Shown in pieces: positions 48,401 through 61,570 of a stretch of 64,000 nt of DNA (the stretch's first letter is position 1; every line of letters begins with the position of its first letter). The translations under genes were made by a program, and so were the position numbers. Source of the stretch: Lingula anatina (Eukaryota; Brachiopoda; Lingulata; Lingulida; Lingulidae); the NCBI RefSeq assembly GCF_001039355.2, contig NW_019774981.1, positions 390,070-454,069 of the forward strand, in the 5' to 3' direction. The notes beneath the pieces were generated by a model that saw nothing but the letters and a program-made list of their open reading frames with translations, did no database searches and was not told the DNA's origin.

Positions 48401-51400
48401 TCATCCAGATTTACAAGAACCTGTGGCAGACATGGTATCAGTTTGAAAAAAAAAATTAAAAATATAACATGTAAAGACACACCTGCTTGGTCTGCCTGTC
48501 TAAGTATTGCAAAATGGCATAGTGCTGTTATTATTATTCAATCTGCTTTTATCCTTCGATGGAGAGCAATGCTTCAGCTTCTGATTTATATAGTTCTAAT
48601 TAAGCTACGTTCTAAGCACATAAGAACCCAGACAGACACAAATTAAATTTTCAAACACATTTTAATTGTCCAATAGCTGCAACAAATCAAATGGCCATAG
48701 TTATTAGTATGGTGAAGAGAACAACAACACTTAACCATGTATGAGATACTTAAACATACAACAAGATGTGGAATACTAAAATCCGCCTGCTGGAGTACAA
48801 GTAATGCCAGTAGCTGCAGTGCTTTGGTGGAGACTATGTCCTCATTTGACAAAATAAGGTGTTGGAGAATACAAAGGAAACTTTTGTCTGTCAATATAAT
48901 GGTGGCAACTGAAACAGCAAAAAATACAGTATGCAATAAAAATATCTTCTTTAGGTTAGTGAAACTTTGTTTTTAGTGTAGTAGTTTACAGATTTTTGAT
49001 GAATTGAGTAGTGCTGTTTATATAAAATATGAGAAAGAAAGAGATAATTAAAAACATATTTTATTGTTGCACTGGTATTTTAAAAACAATATGCATCAAT
49101 TTTGTATTACTAGTTTGACAAAACATAAATATTATCTCTAGCAGGCTCTTACATCCTACAAATTTCTCATAAAATACCTCTGTTGTCCTGACTTTTCCCT
49201 GCTTGTAGTAATAAATTGGAAAGGAATTCTTCAAACATAAAAACCAACTGTTTTGGAATCTTTTCATTGTCATTCCCTAGTAGACTGCAGACTAAGAAAA
49301 CAGAAAAACCACTATCTTATCAATTCTTGAAGATGAACTGTTAAATATTCTGCAAATTCACACCGGGAATTGCTCACAGAAAACATATTTTGTTAAAGCA
49401 CTCCATATGAATAGTTGCAATATTAAACTTATGTACCTTGGTTCACCAACTTGAGATCTGTTGCATTAATGCCAGTGACGAACTGATCCTGCATAATCAG
49501 CAGAATTTCCAACATTGCTGTGAGGTTGTGTTCTGAAACATAGCAGATTATCTCACGTCAAATAACAATGCAAAATAATTAAAAAATGCAGTTCAATCTG
49601 TGGGAATGGGGCCTCAAATCTCTATTGAAGTTACTTGGATTGGGGGGGGGTTTAAAGTCTATTTAAGTAGTTCTCAAGTAAAGCATTTCCTAGAAAAAAA
49701 TGCCAAATTTTCATTTACATATGCTAATAATATCCAACTTTTAATTGCACTAAATATCATATTTAAAATAATTTAATTGTCCTTTCATTAAAAGTTGAAC
49801 TTTGAACTTTGAAATTGCTGTGAATTCTAATTGCAATCACTATAATCATTTTATCACCATAAACCAGTAAAATATGAGGTTAAACACAGAAATTATCTGT
49901 CCTTGTCAGAAGTAATACTCAGTATACTGAAGATTGTTTAGAGCAACAGTTGAGAACAGATAGGACAGGAAGGAAAATAATAGAAAATACATCTGGACTC
50001 ACCTGCTTTCTTTACAGACTTAGCAAGGAAAATTCTGTGCACTACATCAGACAACATTTGTTTCAATGTGCTGACAGTTTTGGGATTTGGTGATTGTTTG
50101 CCATCCTAAAAATAATCAAAAAGAGAAACACTAAGTTGTTAAGCAACATTTCATATAAGAAGCTTTATTCTAGAGAGAGATATATTCACAATCAACAAAG
50201 ATTTCAATATACTGGGTGTCAAGTGCACAGTATGGAATACGATTTGTCCTACCTTTTCAAATACTCTTCCCAACAGAAGGGTTACTTTGGAAACACTTTC
50301 CTCATCCCCATCAGTCACGATGTCCTTAGAAATAAATGAACTATGACAAATATTGAACATATAGAAATTGAGAAATGAGGCACTGACAAAATTAAACCAC
50401 CAAATAGAAAAGAACCAATCTATTTCAAGCTATCTGATAATACATGTTATTTTTGTATTGCAACAAATGTTTGACAGTTTAATCCATTTTCTATACATAA
50501 GACTTTCAAATTAATACAGTGAATAGATCATCTTTAAGTCAAAATGGGATAAAATGTAAAGAAAAAAAAAAGAAAAGAAACTTACCAATGCAGCTTGTAA
50601 ACATTTTGTATTTTCTTTCACCAGTGTAAACAGTTCTGCCCAACCTGGTTCTTGACTCATGTCCAATGGGGAGAGAAACATCTGGGCAGGAATGATGCTC
50701 AGCCACTGCTTCAACTGTGGAGATTAAATACCACTAGAGTAAGATACCACTACTGTTTCCTTTTATGTAAATTTATCTTTTTTCACCATGCCATAGTCAA
50801 TCCACATCTCCATCTTTGAAAATAATAAATTCTATCAAATAATTTCTGACATTTTAAAATAAGATTACTTGATATCTCATTCATATTTAGATGGAGATAC
50901 ATCTGTGTTGAAGTATTAAGTTTTAAAAAGGTTAAAACTGTCTGATTCCCACCCCAGTGGCAAAGGTTTTGGGTGAGACAAAAAGCTGAGGCAAACTTCA
51001 GAACATCAAAGCTTCAAAACACATTTCATTTGTGTTACATTTACAAGGATAATTCATCAGCAAAATCATGCTTACCAAAACTGAAAAAGGTCCCATAACA
51101 GATTAAACTTACCACATGTTTTCCCTGCATATTGGAGATCTTTGGATTGAGAAAACACCACTGGAATACCTTGGGATGGCGCAGAAGCCACGAGGATGTA
51201 CTTGAACATTTGGACAGACCCACTGACAGCAGTCGCAAACCTATGTATAATTTTTTTTAACATATTCTTTTGGGTCAAAAAGTTGTAAAAGGGTAGATGA
51301 AAATTTCAATCATACCTAATGTTCTCCAATGTCAGGAGAGAAGAGGAATGTAATGTAGCATTAAATCTGTTGTACTCCCCTTGGCTTTCTTTGTATTCAA

Positions 51401-51507
51401 TTTTAGTTTGTGAATTATAAAATGACCACAAAAATCATTCACTCAGCTGTTAAAGAGCTAGAGAGAGTCTTAACCTTACAATAAACATTTTCTTTTGTTC
51501 GTGAAAA

Positions 51508-51546
<39 letters not shown>

Positions 51547-51697
51547 ATATGAATTAATATAAAACTCTTTAATGTACTACCTTGTTGTTGTTCCTTTTTC
51601 GCATGGGTCTGTGTGGAACCAGTGCATGCCTAAGGGGTATGAACAAAGTAGAAAGTTTAAATAAGAGGAAAAACAAAAATTTATTACTAAAACTCAA

Positions 51698-51737
<40 letters not shown>

Positions 51738-52572
51738 ATAGTTACATGCACATGATATCACATCTAGGAAGGAGTATATTATTGGTATAAATATTGAAAC
51801 TTGTCCTTATGACTAAATATATAACGCCTCTCTCAGGTAGTAGTAAAAATTATGGCTAAATTTGAACAAAAAAGTCTACAAATTTTTCTCACACTCATCT
51901 TAATCTTCAGAGTGCTACACTTTAAAGGTACATCAACCCTTCAGATACTGTACCTCTCAATTACTGTATAGTGGCATGGACAAGTTTTTCTATTAATCTT
52001 TGAAACTCAGGGTGACAAGCCCCCATTTAAAATGCATCAATGATACTAACAGCCATAAGGAAGACCAAGCTTTTAAGAGCAGTGTTGGGAAGGAGGTGCA
52101 CATCTGGGTGGAGACAGAGATAAGCACACAGAGTGTCAAACAGCACACTGGGGGAAACACACCTGGAAGATTGGTTTTAAGGTTTTACAGAAGATAGATA
52201 CAAAAAAAAAATAATAATAAATAAAAAGAGCTGAAAACACAGCTGGAATCAATTTAAAAAAAAAAAAACACTTTCATACTGGACATTAGTAACTCACCAA
52301 GAAATCAAGAGTGTAAGTACAGGTATATTATAGGTATTCATGGGAAAAGGTTGCTGAGGTATGTGTTGGGAATATACCTTTAATTAACAAAGTGGTAGTT
52401 AGTAAAAAGGGTGAAATTTTGCAAGTAGACCTTACAAAACAAATATAACTGACATAAAGCTGAATCAGATTCAACATCCTAGAAATCAATTAATTTGAAA
52501 TTCATAAATAATTACATGCAAGGATGCGATATCACTAAGGTAAAATAAAAACTTGAGAATCACATCCTTCAG

Positions 52573-52603
<31 letters not shown>

Positions 52604-53367
52604 AAGAGAACACAGACCTGTCCCCATGTTCATAGCTGAGGTAGAGGAGGTATAATAACACATGTTGCTGAGCAGCATGAACTTGATCTGCCTCTACACT
52701 AGTGCCATCTGCATGCTGGTCTAATACACTCAAAACATGCACCAGACTGCCTAAAATTATGTTATTTTAGTTTTAAATATTGCATCAAAATTGAAATTAA
52801 AAGAAATTTCCAATAAGAAATACAGGCACTTTAAAAGTCAACATAGCATTAATGCTGCAGTCCATCTAAGATAAAAATAAAAGCTGATGACTTTGAGAAA
52901 AGTTATTAATCATCATTACCTTTACTCATATGTTTAGAACTTGATAAAGACAAAACTCAACCTTGCAGAAATGTTAATCCTAGCTGCAACTCTCTTTTGA
53001 AATCTTCATCTTGGTCACTGGAACCAAACTGGCACAATTCCAACAGGAATTTGTCGATCACTTGTTTAACAGACGTTGATCTATCAGATATCAAAATGTA
53101 ACTGATTAACATAATATTTCATTATTTTTAGCAGAAAAAATTGTTAAATATGTAAAAACCTGTCACGGTGACTTCACAATGCAAACATATTACTATAAAA
53201 GCTTAACTTTTAACTTAGTCACAAATAATAACAAAGACATGTACATAACCATTTTAATTTTAAAAAATGAATCATTCTATGAACCAAAGTACGGAAAAAA
53301 GCTTTTCTGTTTATGCACACCATTAGTTACAGAGGAATGATGATGGATTTCTTTTCTAACCAGCATA
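45492..53367. repeat. ~8 kb duplicated block, copy 2 (pairs with 37461-45426)
   Basis: Same gene portion as copy 1. Unlike copy 1 it continues without a gap into further exons of the same gene (53677-55982), so this is the complete haplotype. Confidence 0.9.
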
Positions 53368-55982
53368 ATAATAATGCAGTCTGTTTGATCTGACAAGCTT
53401 AAGGTTAAGCTGGTAACTACACCCACTAGAACACAAAACACAGGCTCCAGTTTCACAAAAAAAAAAAAAAAAAAACTTAAGTCAGCTCCTTGGCTTAGTT
53501 GACTAGAATTTCCATGAGAGTATTGTTGCACTGCTCCTGATAGGGTAACATATGCCCATGTGACCATGTAACCTTGGTAATTAAGCTCTAAGCCAGAGAA
53601 CCTGACTTAAGCAACTAGACCCCTAAACCCAGGGTGTATACACCATACAGGTGTGGGAGGTCAAAACATAACTCACTCAGTCTTGGCCTTGATGTGCAGG
53701 GCTATCCTGATCACCCCAGTAGAGGTCAGCTTGTTGTAAAACCTGAGGACAAGTTCTTGTGGACACAGCTGACCAACTGACACCAATGATGTAAACAAAC
53801 TAGTATACATGTACACCTGGTTGTTAGAGATCTGCTGATAGTGAGTCTACAAAATATATTTTTTAATGTCATGGAACTTTTTAAATGAAGGCTTTTGTCA
53901 CAATTGAGTTTCATGGAAATATTAAATGAGTTATATCTTTTTAAAATCTTTAAAAAAAACTTCAGTGATTGATTTTTATCTTGATTTCAAATTTGAAAAA
54001 TAAATTGAACATCCCAGAGAAAGGGATTAATTTGTACCAGAACCAATGGGACACAGCACTCATCTAGTGCTTGCAGCAGGCAGTGAACAAAGTTGTCCAG
54101 TCTTGACCTAGCCACTGGGGTACCAGGAGCCAAGAAAGACTCCATGTTGGCTGCTGGATCTGACTTGCACTGTACAGCAAGGCTGGAAAAACAAAAATAA
54201 TTTGTAAGTTACTAAGGGTTATTAGTCCATGGAACATTCAATTTTTTAAAAACAATATGAACATGCTACCCAAAGTGAGGTCCTACATTCCTGAAACAAA
54301 GAATATTGATTTAAATTAATGCAAATTGCACAATTGGAATCCCATTTCAAAATTATCGCTATCCTGTCACTCAAATTCCACAAAACAAATATAATATAAC
54401 TAAAAGTAATAAAGAAAAAAAAAAAATTTCCAACATACATAAAAGCTGCTTCCAGAGAGCACACAAGTCCCTCTATCCTTCTCTCAGCTCTGGTCAACTT
54501 GGACTGAACTTCTGCCATCTTGGATTTACCACTGATATCTTTTCCCACCATGGACGAACCCTGGACTCCACGCTTACAGAAAAGTTTCTCCAACTCTACA
54601 TACTTACTTACTCATCAACAGCTGGAGTGGATCAATGAGAGCATAATAGGATACTGGGGAAGGAAGAACCTCTCTCCTGGAAAGTCATTTCATCAATCAA
54701 CTCCATGGTGCCTTATGTTGGCAGTAAGAGACTTTACATGTGATTTTTTAATATGACTACATGAGGATAGTTTCCTTGATTTAAAACCATATTTGGATTA
54801 AAAGACTGTAGTTTTATCACTTAAACTTTACACATTTTATTTTCTACTTAAAATGGAATTTAAAATCACAGATATAGAATGTGTGTGTGTGTGTGTGTGT
54901 GTGTAACAAGGTCTCAATTACCTCATTAGATATGTCAAGGCCAGAGCACCACTTTCCATGATGCTGTGGTTATGATGCTTGACTGCTTCTGTTATCACTG
55001 ACAGAAACTTGGTGACCAGAGCAGCACTGGTCAACAATCTCACATTGACAGGGTGCCTGGAAAATATGGAACCTTATAATAACCAAGTAACAAGACTTAA
55101 GTGTGCAGAACTCATATATGAGGATAAGATGGGGGTAAACTTGCATTCTTTGACTATATCAGCACCACCACCATAAAATTACAATAACATGCAGATGATT
55201 TCAGTAAAGTGAATTCTGATACAAATCACAGTGCTCCTACCGGTACCTGCTTCGTGTAAGTCAAAAACTTCGCTTAAGTCAAAAACAATAAGTCCTGACC
55301 ACAACTTATCTAAGAACACAATTTATTTAATACTTTCTTAATTATTCATCTGAACTAAACTACCACTAGCACCTGTGGCATACAAGATTATTTACCGTAT
55401 ATCACATGGTTCTTCTTGAAGAATACTTCAACTTCTGACAACAGCAACATACAGCAAAATATGGAGCTAATCAGAAGTTCATTGGTAGTTGCAAGAGCCT
55501 CAAATAAATATTCTGTAATGGGATGAAGAACAGCATTTGGAATTTAAAACAATTATTTAATGTCATATATTGTGATTAGTAAAGTAACATCCTTTTATTG
55601 CAAGTTGCAATGAAACATGCAGATGAATTATTTCAAGCCAGAATTTCAATGGCAATTTTGTCGTGTCAGATCAATTTGTGCATTTGGTATACAGAGGCAA
55701 ACAATTTGTAGAGTAGAAATTCACAAACAAAATGCATAATATAAGGAAAATTTTAGCACAATGAAATGTTTTTATACCTGCTACCTCAGCTTCAAGAAGG
55801 AGTTGAGAAAACTGCTGTGTGGTGTCTCTTGTTGTTAATGGTAATGACACACTGCACTGCTGCCACCTGCAGTATATCCTTGTTACTAATCAAGATCTTC
55901 TGCAGAGCACTGACCAGGGAGGAGGAACTCTTCATGTACAGTTTACACACACTCTCAGAGTTCAGCATTTGTTTTAAAAGAG
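46085..55982 (-). CDS. Large helical-repeat protein, candidate MEI1-like, 22 exons seen
   Basis: Exons, 5' to 3' on the minus strand: 55778-55982, 55396-55512, 54922-55056, 54439-54606, 54038-54182, 53677-53834, 52962-53080, 52618-52750, 52051-52162, 51581-51629, 51113-51240, 50586-50714, 50253-50324, 50003-50105, 49437-49532, 49178-49291, 48760-48908, 48068-48319, 47707-47791, 47402-47508, 46652-46777 and 46085-46240 (TAA). From 54922-55056 onward every junction agrees in phase. The product is >850 aa, Leu-rich and helical, with no membrane segment or enzyme motif (phrases KYVELEKLF, HPKVFQWCFLNP, LVFMFEEFLSNLLLQ). Size and style suit the meiotic break protein MEI1, but I recognise this only weakly; another ARM/HEAT protein is possible. 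The first exon seen begins in phase 1, so the start lies further 5'. Two frame breaks near 55.4-55.8 kb need either sequence errors or decay. Confidence 0.65.
51507..51550. repeat. (AAAT)n microsatellite
   Basis: About eleven AAAT units inside an intron of the MEI1-like gene. A (CA)n run at 51702-51733 is also present. Confidence 0.85.
54882..54905. repeat. (GT)n microsatellite
   Basis: About twelve GT units just 3' of the exon at 54922-55056, on the intron side of its donor. Confidence 0.9.
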
Positions 55983-55994
55983 CTAGAACAATTA

Positions 55995-57274
55995 AAAACC
56001 ACTTGCTTTTTTTATAGCTTTATGTCTAAAACAGTAAAAGGACAATAAACTGATATCAAAGTCAGTAAAATAAAACCAACTTACACGAAGAAAAGTTTTA
56101 AAAGTCTAGCGCAATGTTACAAATGCAACTGGATTACCAATACTCACCACATCTATAAGAATAAACCACTAAACCTGCACAAGTAGTTAGTTGTGAGTTA
56201 CATGAAAAGACACCAATTGTGTCTGGATGTGCACTTTAAAATTAAACCACCCCAGTGCAACACAATCACAGTTGTGTGGTTGCACAGAGCACCACCAAGT
56301 AGTTTTGATTGTGCTTTTATCTAAATTCCTTCTTAGAACACAACCAAACAAACAAGATTGTGTTTTCTCTACCCTCACTCAGCCAAGATTGTGTTTTTGT
56401 CTACATCCTATCTTACAGCACACCCCAACAGCAATGATTGTGATGCTCTACGCGCAATAAGTATAGCAACTAAAGATATTACTTGCCAAATATGGCTAAA
56501 TTCTCTACATAACTGAGCTTACAGCTGTCAACCCATCCCCTATCTTAAAGGATTTGCTTCATACCGTCAGAATGGCTTCAACGGAACATATTCTTCAGAA
56601 AACATGCCCAACTAACGATATCTTTATCCAAATACACAAATTAAAAGCTCATTTTGTAAATTTTCGGCTTTAAAAAACGTCCTATTTGCTCGGCCTGGGA
56701 GTTAATGAGCTACGTGGTCACGTGGTCCGATGACGACAATCGAGCCACTGGAGAACAGAGCGTGCTTAGCTGTCAAACTGAGCTGCATTGTCTACCTGTA
56801 AGATGACTTCTCTGGCTTCTGATAAAAGTTTATACTCATTCAAATCTCTTACCCGAGGGGTCTAAATCCTCGTGAAGCTGTGTAAAACCATTTCCCGTCT
56901 AGTCATTTCTTTAACAAGCATTTCATTATGGTTATCCCAAGTTGTATAAAACACTGCATTTGAATGAGTTAAGGGAAATGTTGATTATTGCATGTTCCAT
57001 GTTATTTGTGAAATTCAATTTATTTTATTAAACCGCTGACACTCCGTCTTGCATACTTTTATGAAACTGAGGTAAACAATGCACGTTACCTTTACAAGTC
57101 CTATCTTAATCATCCATCTAGAACACATAAAAGCCACTTGCTTTTTTACAGCTTTATTAAAGGACAATAAACTGATATCAAAGTCAGTAAAATAAAACCA
57201 ACTTGCATGAAGAAAAGTTGTAAAAGTCTAGCACCATGTTACAAATGCAACTGGATTACCAATACTCACCAAGT
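55995..57274. repeat. Direct repeats 55995-56152 and 57123-57274
   Basis: The two ~155 bp copies (AAAGGACAATAAACTGATAT, ATGTTACAAATGCAACTGGA) are ~93% alike and ~1.13 kb apart. The interval holds the 56545-56925 dispersed repeat and an AT-rich stretch with no gene. The upstream end of the MEI1-like gene is lost or displaced around here. Confidence 0.75.
56545..56925 (+). repeat. Dispersed ~380 bp repeat, copy 2 (pairs with 23588-23966)
   Basis: Nearly identical to the copy at 23588-23966. It is complete here and followed by unique sequence (TTCATTATGGTTATCC), so this copy shows the true right border missing in copy 1. Confidence 0.85.
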
Positions 57275-57284
57275 TTCAGTTTCC

Positions 57285-57690
57285 TATGTGTAATGGTCTA
57301 AGAGGAGATAATGAAAATTTTGAGATGTTATAAGAATTTAAAATCAACTACCCCCCGGGGACAGCCCAACCCCCTGTGGCACTAAAATTCCAAAATGCCC
57401 ATGCACATCCCTGATGATGGATCTTCCAATTTCCATAGTTTCAATTCCCTATCTCTAACGGTCTAAGAGGAGATAGCAGAAATTACAATGTCATAAGAAT
57501 TTTGAATCAACTACCCCCAGGGGCAGCCCAGCCCCCTGTTGCACTAAAATTCAAATGTGCTCATAAACATCCCTAAAGATGGGTCTACCAATTACCAGAG
57601 TTTCAACTTCCTACCTGCAATAGTCTAGGAGAAGAAATTACACGCAGACACACGGACGGGCGGGATAACATGATCCCCGACTTTTGTCCC
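57285..57690. repeat. ~150 bp tandem repeat with mobile-element-like tail
   Basis: Three degenerate units share GTTTCA-TTCCTA-TGTAATGGTCTA-GAGGAGATA and CAACTACCCCC-GGGGCAGCCCA-CCCCCTG. The array ends in GCAGACACACGGACGGGCGG and ATAACATGATCCCCGAC, a tail often seen at the ends of invertebrate SINE or non-LTR elements (inference). Confidence 0.6.
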
Positions 57691-58359
57691 AGCAAAGCTG
57701 TCAAACGTACAGACAAAAAGCAGAAAATAACAATGCACAAAATAGGCTACTGTCAATTCTAATGCAAAAGTACATTATGCTTAACTGCAAATTCAACATC
57801 AAATTTTAATTATGCTCAATACTTGTTTCTTTGACAAAACATGGTACAACGCTTTGTGCATTTTTTTCCTGACAGAACATATTATATTAGTCCAAGAATT
57901 TCATAAGGAAATTACCTATAGACCACGCATATATAAAGCTTCATCCTAATAGATAGGTAACACCTCAAAAAATCCAACTAAAAATTTCAACATATCTTCA
58001 CTTCCTTTAGATCGAAGGTAGATCTAAGGACAAGAAAAAACTAAAAAATCAGAGCAGCAATACTGCCTTTTATGGTGCCAAATTTCAATTTTTTTTAAAT
58101 TTCAGCATTTACAAGTAATATGTGCTACTCCAGTGGTCAAGAACCGATTGTCCTCACATTGTTAGTGGTTCTATGAAGTTTCTGAAAATCAACAAAAACA
58201 AATTTTTAAAGAGAAAATTAAAATTTTCATCCCATCTCTCTTTGAATAATAGAAAAAATGTCAAACCCAAGACAAATTTGAAATCTACTCAAGACATCCA
58301 ATCAGCCTTCTGTAGTAACATTCCTCTTGTTTTTGATTTGGGAAATATTTCACATTTAA

Positions 58360-58745
58360 TAAAAAAATTGATAAGGTTGCAACAATACAATGTACCTTGT
58401 GAAATCTTTCACACTGGTGGTACAAAAAAAGCGCATTTTATTGAAACACAAAACTTTCCATCTTGGCAGTTGGTAGATTGTGTTTTTTTCTGGCATGAAT
58501 GTAAAAAAATTAATGTACAGTTGACACACGCATAGTGTCCCAACCACCCACCCACCCAGATATTATAGATCAGCCACAAGTATGTTTCTTGGTCACTTAT
58601 ACAAATATTGCATACAACTTTAATACTTTCCTGTTATCATCTCTTAGACCACATAGGTCAGTATATTGGTGATTTACTTCAAGCTTGTTGACCTACTTTC
58701 CTCTCTGGGTTTAAGTTTAAAACAGGGTTACAACACGTTTAAAAA
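58360..58745 (-). pseudogene. Decayed terminal exon of a third MEI1-like copy
   Basis: 58560-58745 aligns with the last exon of the MEI1-like gene (TCAGTATATTGGTGATT, TTCAAGCTTGTTGA, CAAATATTGCATACA all match 38090-38200). The reading frame is broken: the minus-strand equivalent of the HQYTDQ region meets in-frame stops and small indels. 58430-58510 also resembles the 3' flank of copies 1 and 2 (TTTCCA-CTTGG-AGTT-GTAG). It is much older than the copy 1/copy 2 split. Confidence 0.6.
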
Positions 58746-60084
58746 CAAACAAAGAATAAATAATGCAACATGTAATAGACAAGAAGTTATAACTTCTTGT
58801 AATAGATAACCGAAAATATTTCTTATATACATTTGACCAGAATACTTCTCTATCAGTAAATCACGGGCCGAAATAAATAAATAAATAAATAAATAAATAA
58901 AAATAAAAATAAAATTTAAAAAAAATCCAATTAGGATAGTTTTCGAACTTGAATCCTATTTAAGTACTTAGAATATTTCATTGATAAAAAAGGGTTCTTT
59001 ATGCGTATACCCCAACGTATCTTCTTAAATTCAAATCCTATGCCATACAACCAGTTAAAACATTTAATCTTCTCTTCTGCTCTTTCTACAGAGCATGGCG
59101 TGCATCGCCGCGTGCTACTGATTCCAGACAACTAAGCTGTTTGTGACGCATGCAGAAACTAATATAAACTTCCTGTACAACTCGTTACTACTAGCAAAAA
59201 AATCGATAAAGCGATATGAAATAACACGCATTTTCTCAAAACCATGGTTAAAGAATGAAATGAGAAGAACAGTCGGGGAACATTATTCTTCCTGTATCTG
59301 TATGTCGCATCTACAGCACGTCTTCGCTTTACCTCGAACACCAAGTAGATGGTTAAATGGATTCCTCGAATTATCAAATAAAATTAAAGTAGGAATGGGG
59401 ACAGGGTGGCCTCAGCCGGTTACGCTGAATTTGGTCAGGCTGCACCTGGGGAAGACGATTTTCTTTGATTGCTAAATGTGATGCAGTTGCAAAATGCGGC
59501 TCTACAAGCCTCTTCTTTGATTTTAAAACGTGGATTTGCCTATGTACGTAGGTTTTGTTCTGTGTTTGCCGCTTTTTAGTTGCATACCTAGTAATCAGTA
59601 GTACAGAAAACAGTTGGTGACAATTGGCAGACAAGTGCAGAATTAAAAAAAATTAAACGAAAGATTGACGCATTTTACGGGTGTCCTTAATTTATGAATT
59701 CGGTTTTTTATTTCGTGCCAATATCTTATCCTCTACACTTTTTTCACAAATTTTAAATCTCAGATTCAAAAACCAGCGTCATTGGACCAGGGTTTTTCTA
59801 AAGTGAATTTCTTTTCCTTAGCCATAACATATTCCGGATTTTTGGCGCCGGAGACCCGCCCTAGCCGCAGCCTCTCAGCTTAAGCATTTCTATAGGACCA
59901 CCACGGGCAGGTGGGCATGCAACTTACTTGACAAACCCTGATTGGGTCCGTAGGCGTCACCGATAAGATAAGTGACGTCAGTAACAATCCTCAGCGTCCA
60001 TTGGCTGAGCATTGCACCACAGAGAGAACTGACAAATAAAATCTTATTGGAATGAAAAATTTACGCGTTTTACGGACGTTTTTT
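58746..60084. other. Spacer with local duplication; no confident gene
   Basis: It has an (AAAT)n run at 58876-58912. An unrecognised plus-strand frame (59143-59475, 110 aa) shows no domain. 59655-59775 and 60045-60190 are similar (CGCATTTTACGG, TTTTTTCAC-AATT-TAA, CTCAGATTC), a short local duplication abutting block B. Confidence 0.45.
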
Positions 60085-61570
60085 TTTTTCACTCGTCATT
60101 AATTTTTTTCTTTAAGGGTTTTTCTGTGTCAATACCTATTCTCCTTGCCTTTTTTCACCGAATTATAACCTCAGATTCTAAAACCCCTTCTAATAACCTT
60201 TGAGAGGCACGTGTTTGTTTACTCAAACTTCTTGACACAATTTTGACTATTACTTTGCAGTGAAGGCAAGGAAGTTCGTGCATGAAGTAACACAACAGTT
60301 GAACCTTAAATGTTTATTTAAAGCTAAAGCGCACAAGAAAGAAATTATATGATATATGTATTTAATTTTAATTGAACCTCCCAATTAATTTTGTGGGCGT
60401 TTTTTTTTGGTTCCGTCCAATCTGTTTGCCTACATTGTGGACCAACATACCGGTATTCACATTACAAATTGTCTCAAGGCAACATCAACCTGTATGACAA
60501 ATACCACACAAAATTCTGCTAAATACTTCTACACAAAGTCAAATATTAGGCAAAAAATGTTAACACGCCTTCAGTTTACTAAAACTCCATCGTTTATCAA
60601 CTGTGCCGAAAGTCTGCTCTGTGTAGAATAACTCAAAATTAATAAGATAAAGCGGTAAATATTAGGAGAGCTGTACAGTTTAACCTGAAAGTATTCATTC
60701 AAAGCTTAGGCAAAAAAAAAATTAAAATGGTATAGGCATATAATTATAATTAAACCTCCCAATTGACCTCGTGGGTCTTTATCTTTGGTTCCAGTTCAAT
60801 CCTTTTGCTTACATTGTGAACCTACATGCTTGTTATTACAAACTGTCCCACAGGAGCAGCAACCTGGATAACACATACCATGCAAAATATTGCTAAATAC
60901 TTCTACACACAGTCAAATGTTTAGACTAGAAACACGTTAGAACACATTCAATTTCCAAAACTTCATCGTTTATCAACCGTGCCGAAAGTCTGCTCTGTGT
61001 TGAATAACTCAAAATGAACGAGAAAACGTCAAATAAAAGAAGCGCTGCAGTCCCGCCATAATACCCGCTATGATTGAATAATCCTTGTCCGGGTCCGAAA
61101 GTCCGATGTGGCTGTCTATGATCCTTGAATCTGTCCACCTTGTGACTGTAAAAAAAAAGATCTTTTAAGTTTTTGTAAGAAATTTGGGATTTATTTATTT
61201 TCTTGTTTGAATCTATTCATTTATTTACAGAACCGATTGGATTTAAACCACTAGCTAGGCTTCAAGGTACATTTAACTACTGGTATCTATTTCTTAAATA
61301 AAACAGATTTTTTTATCTCATCCTTGAGTACACCCTATATCCTTTTATAGCCCTTTCTTTCAAACTATACCTCGTTATAATAATATTAATATTTATGTTT
61401 ATTGCAACAAACTTCTGGCTACAAAGCCTACGGCCTAGGGTGTAAATATTATTCAATGTTATGCAATAAAAGGCACGTTAAGTTGCACAGATCATTGCAT
61501 AAGTATTTTATGGACACTTGTAATTTGATATTGGTGACAAAGAGAGTTTCTATTTTCCAAGTCTCCTCAC

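Noticed and set aside
51072-51278. Alternative frame of the MEI1-like exon 51113-51240 (FATAVSGSVQMFKY...)
   Set aside because: Open, but it would put the next exon out of its most protein-like frame. The other frame (HPKVFQWCFLNP...) gives phase agreement on both sides.
58122-58535. 137-codon plus-strand frame
   Set aside because: Lys/Asn-rich, in an AT-rich region overlapping the relic 3' flank of the MEI1-like copy on the other strand. The matching plus-strand frame in copies 1 and 2 is full of stops.
59143-59475. 110-codon plus-strand frame
   Set aside because: No recognisable domain, no support from a second copy; the opposite strand is equally open.
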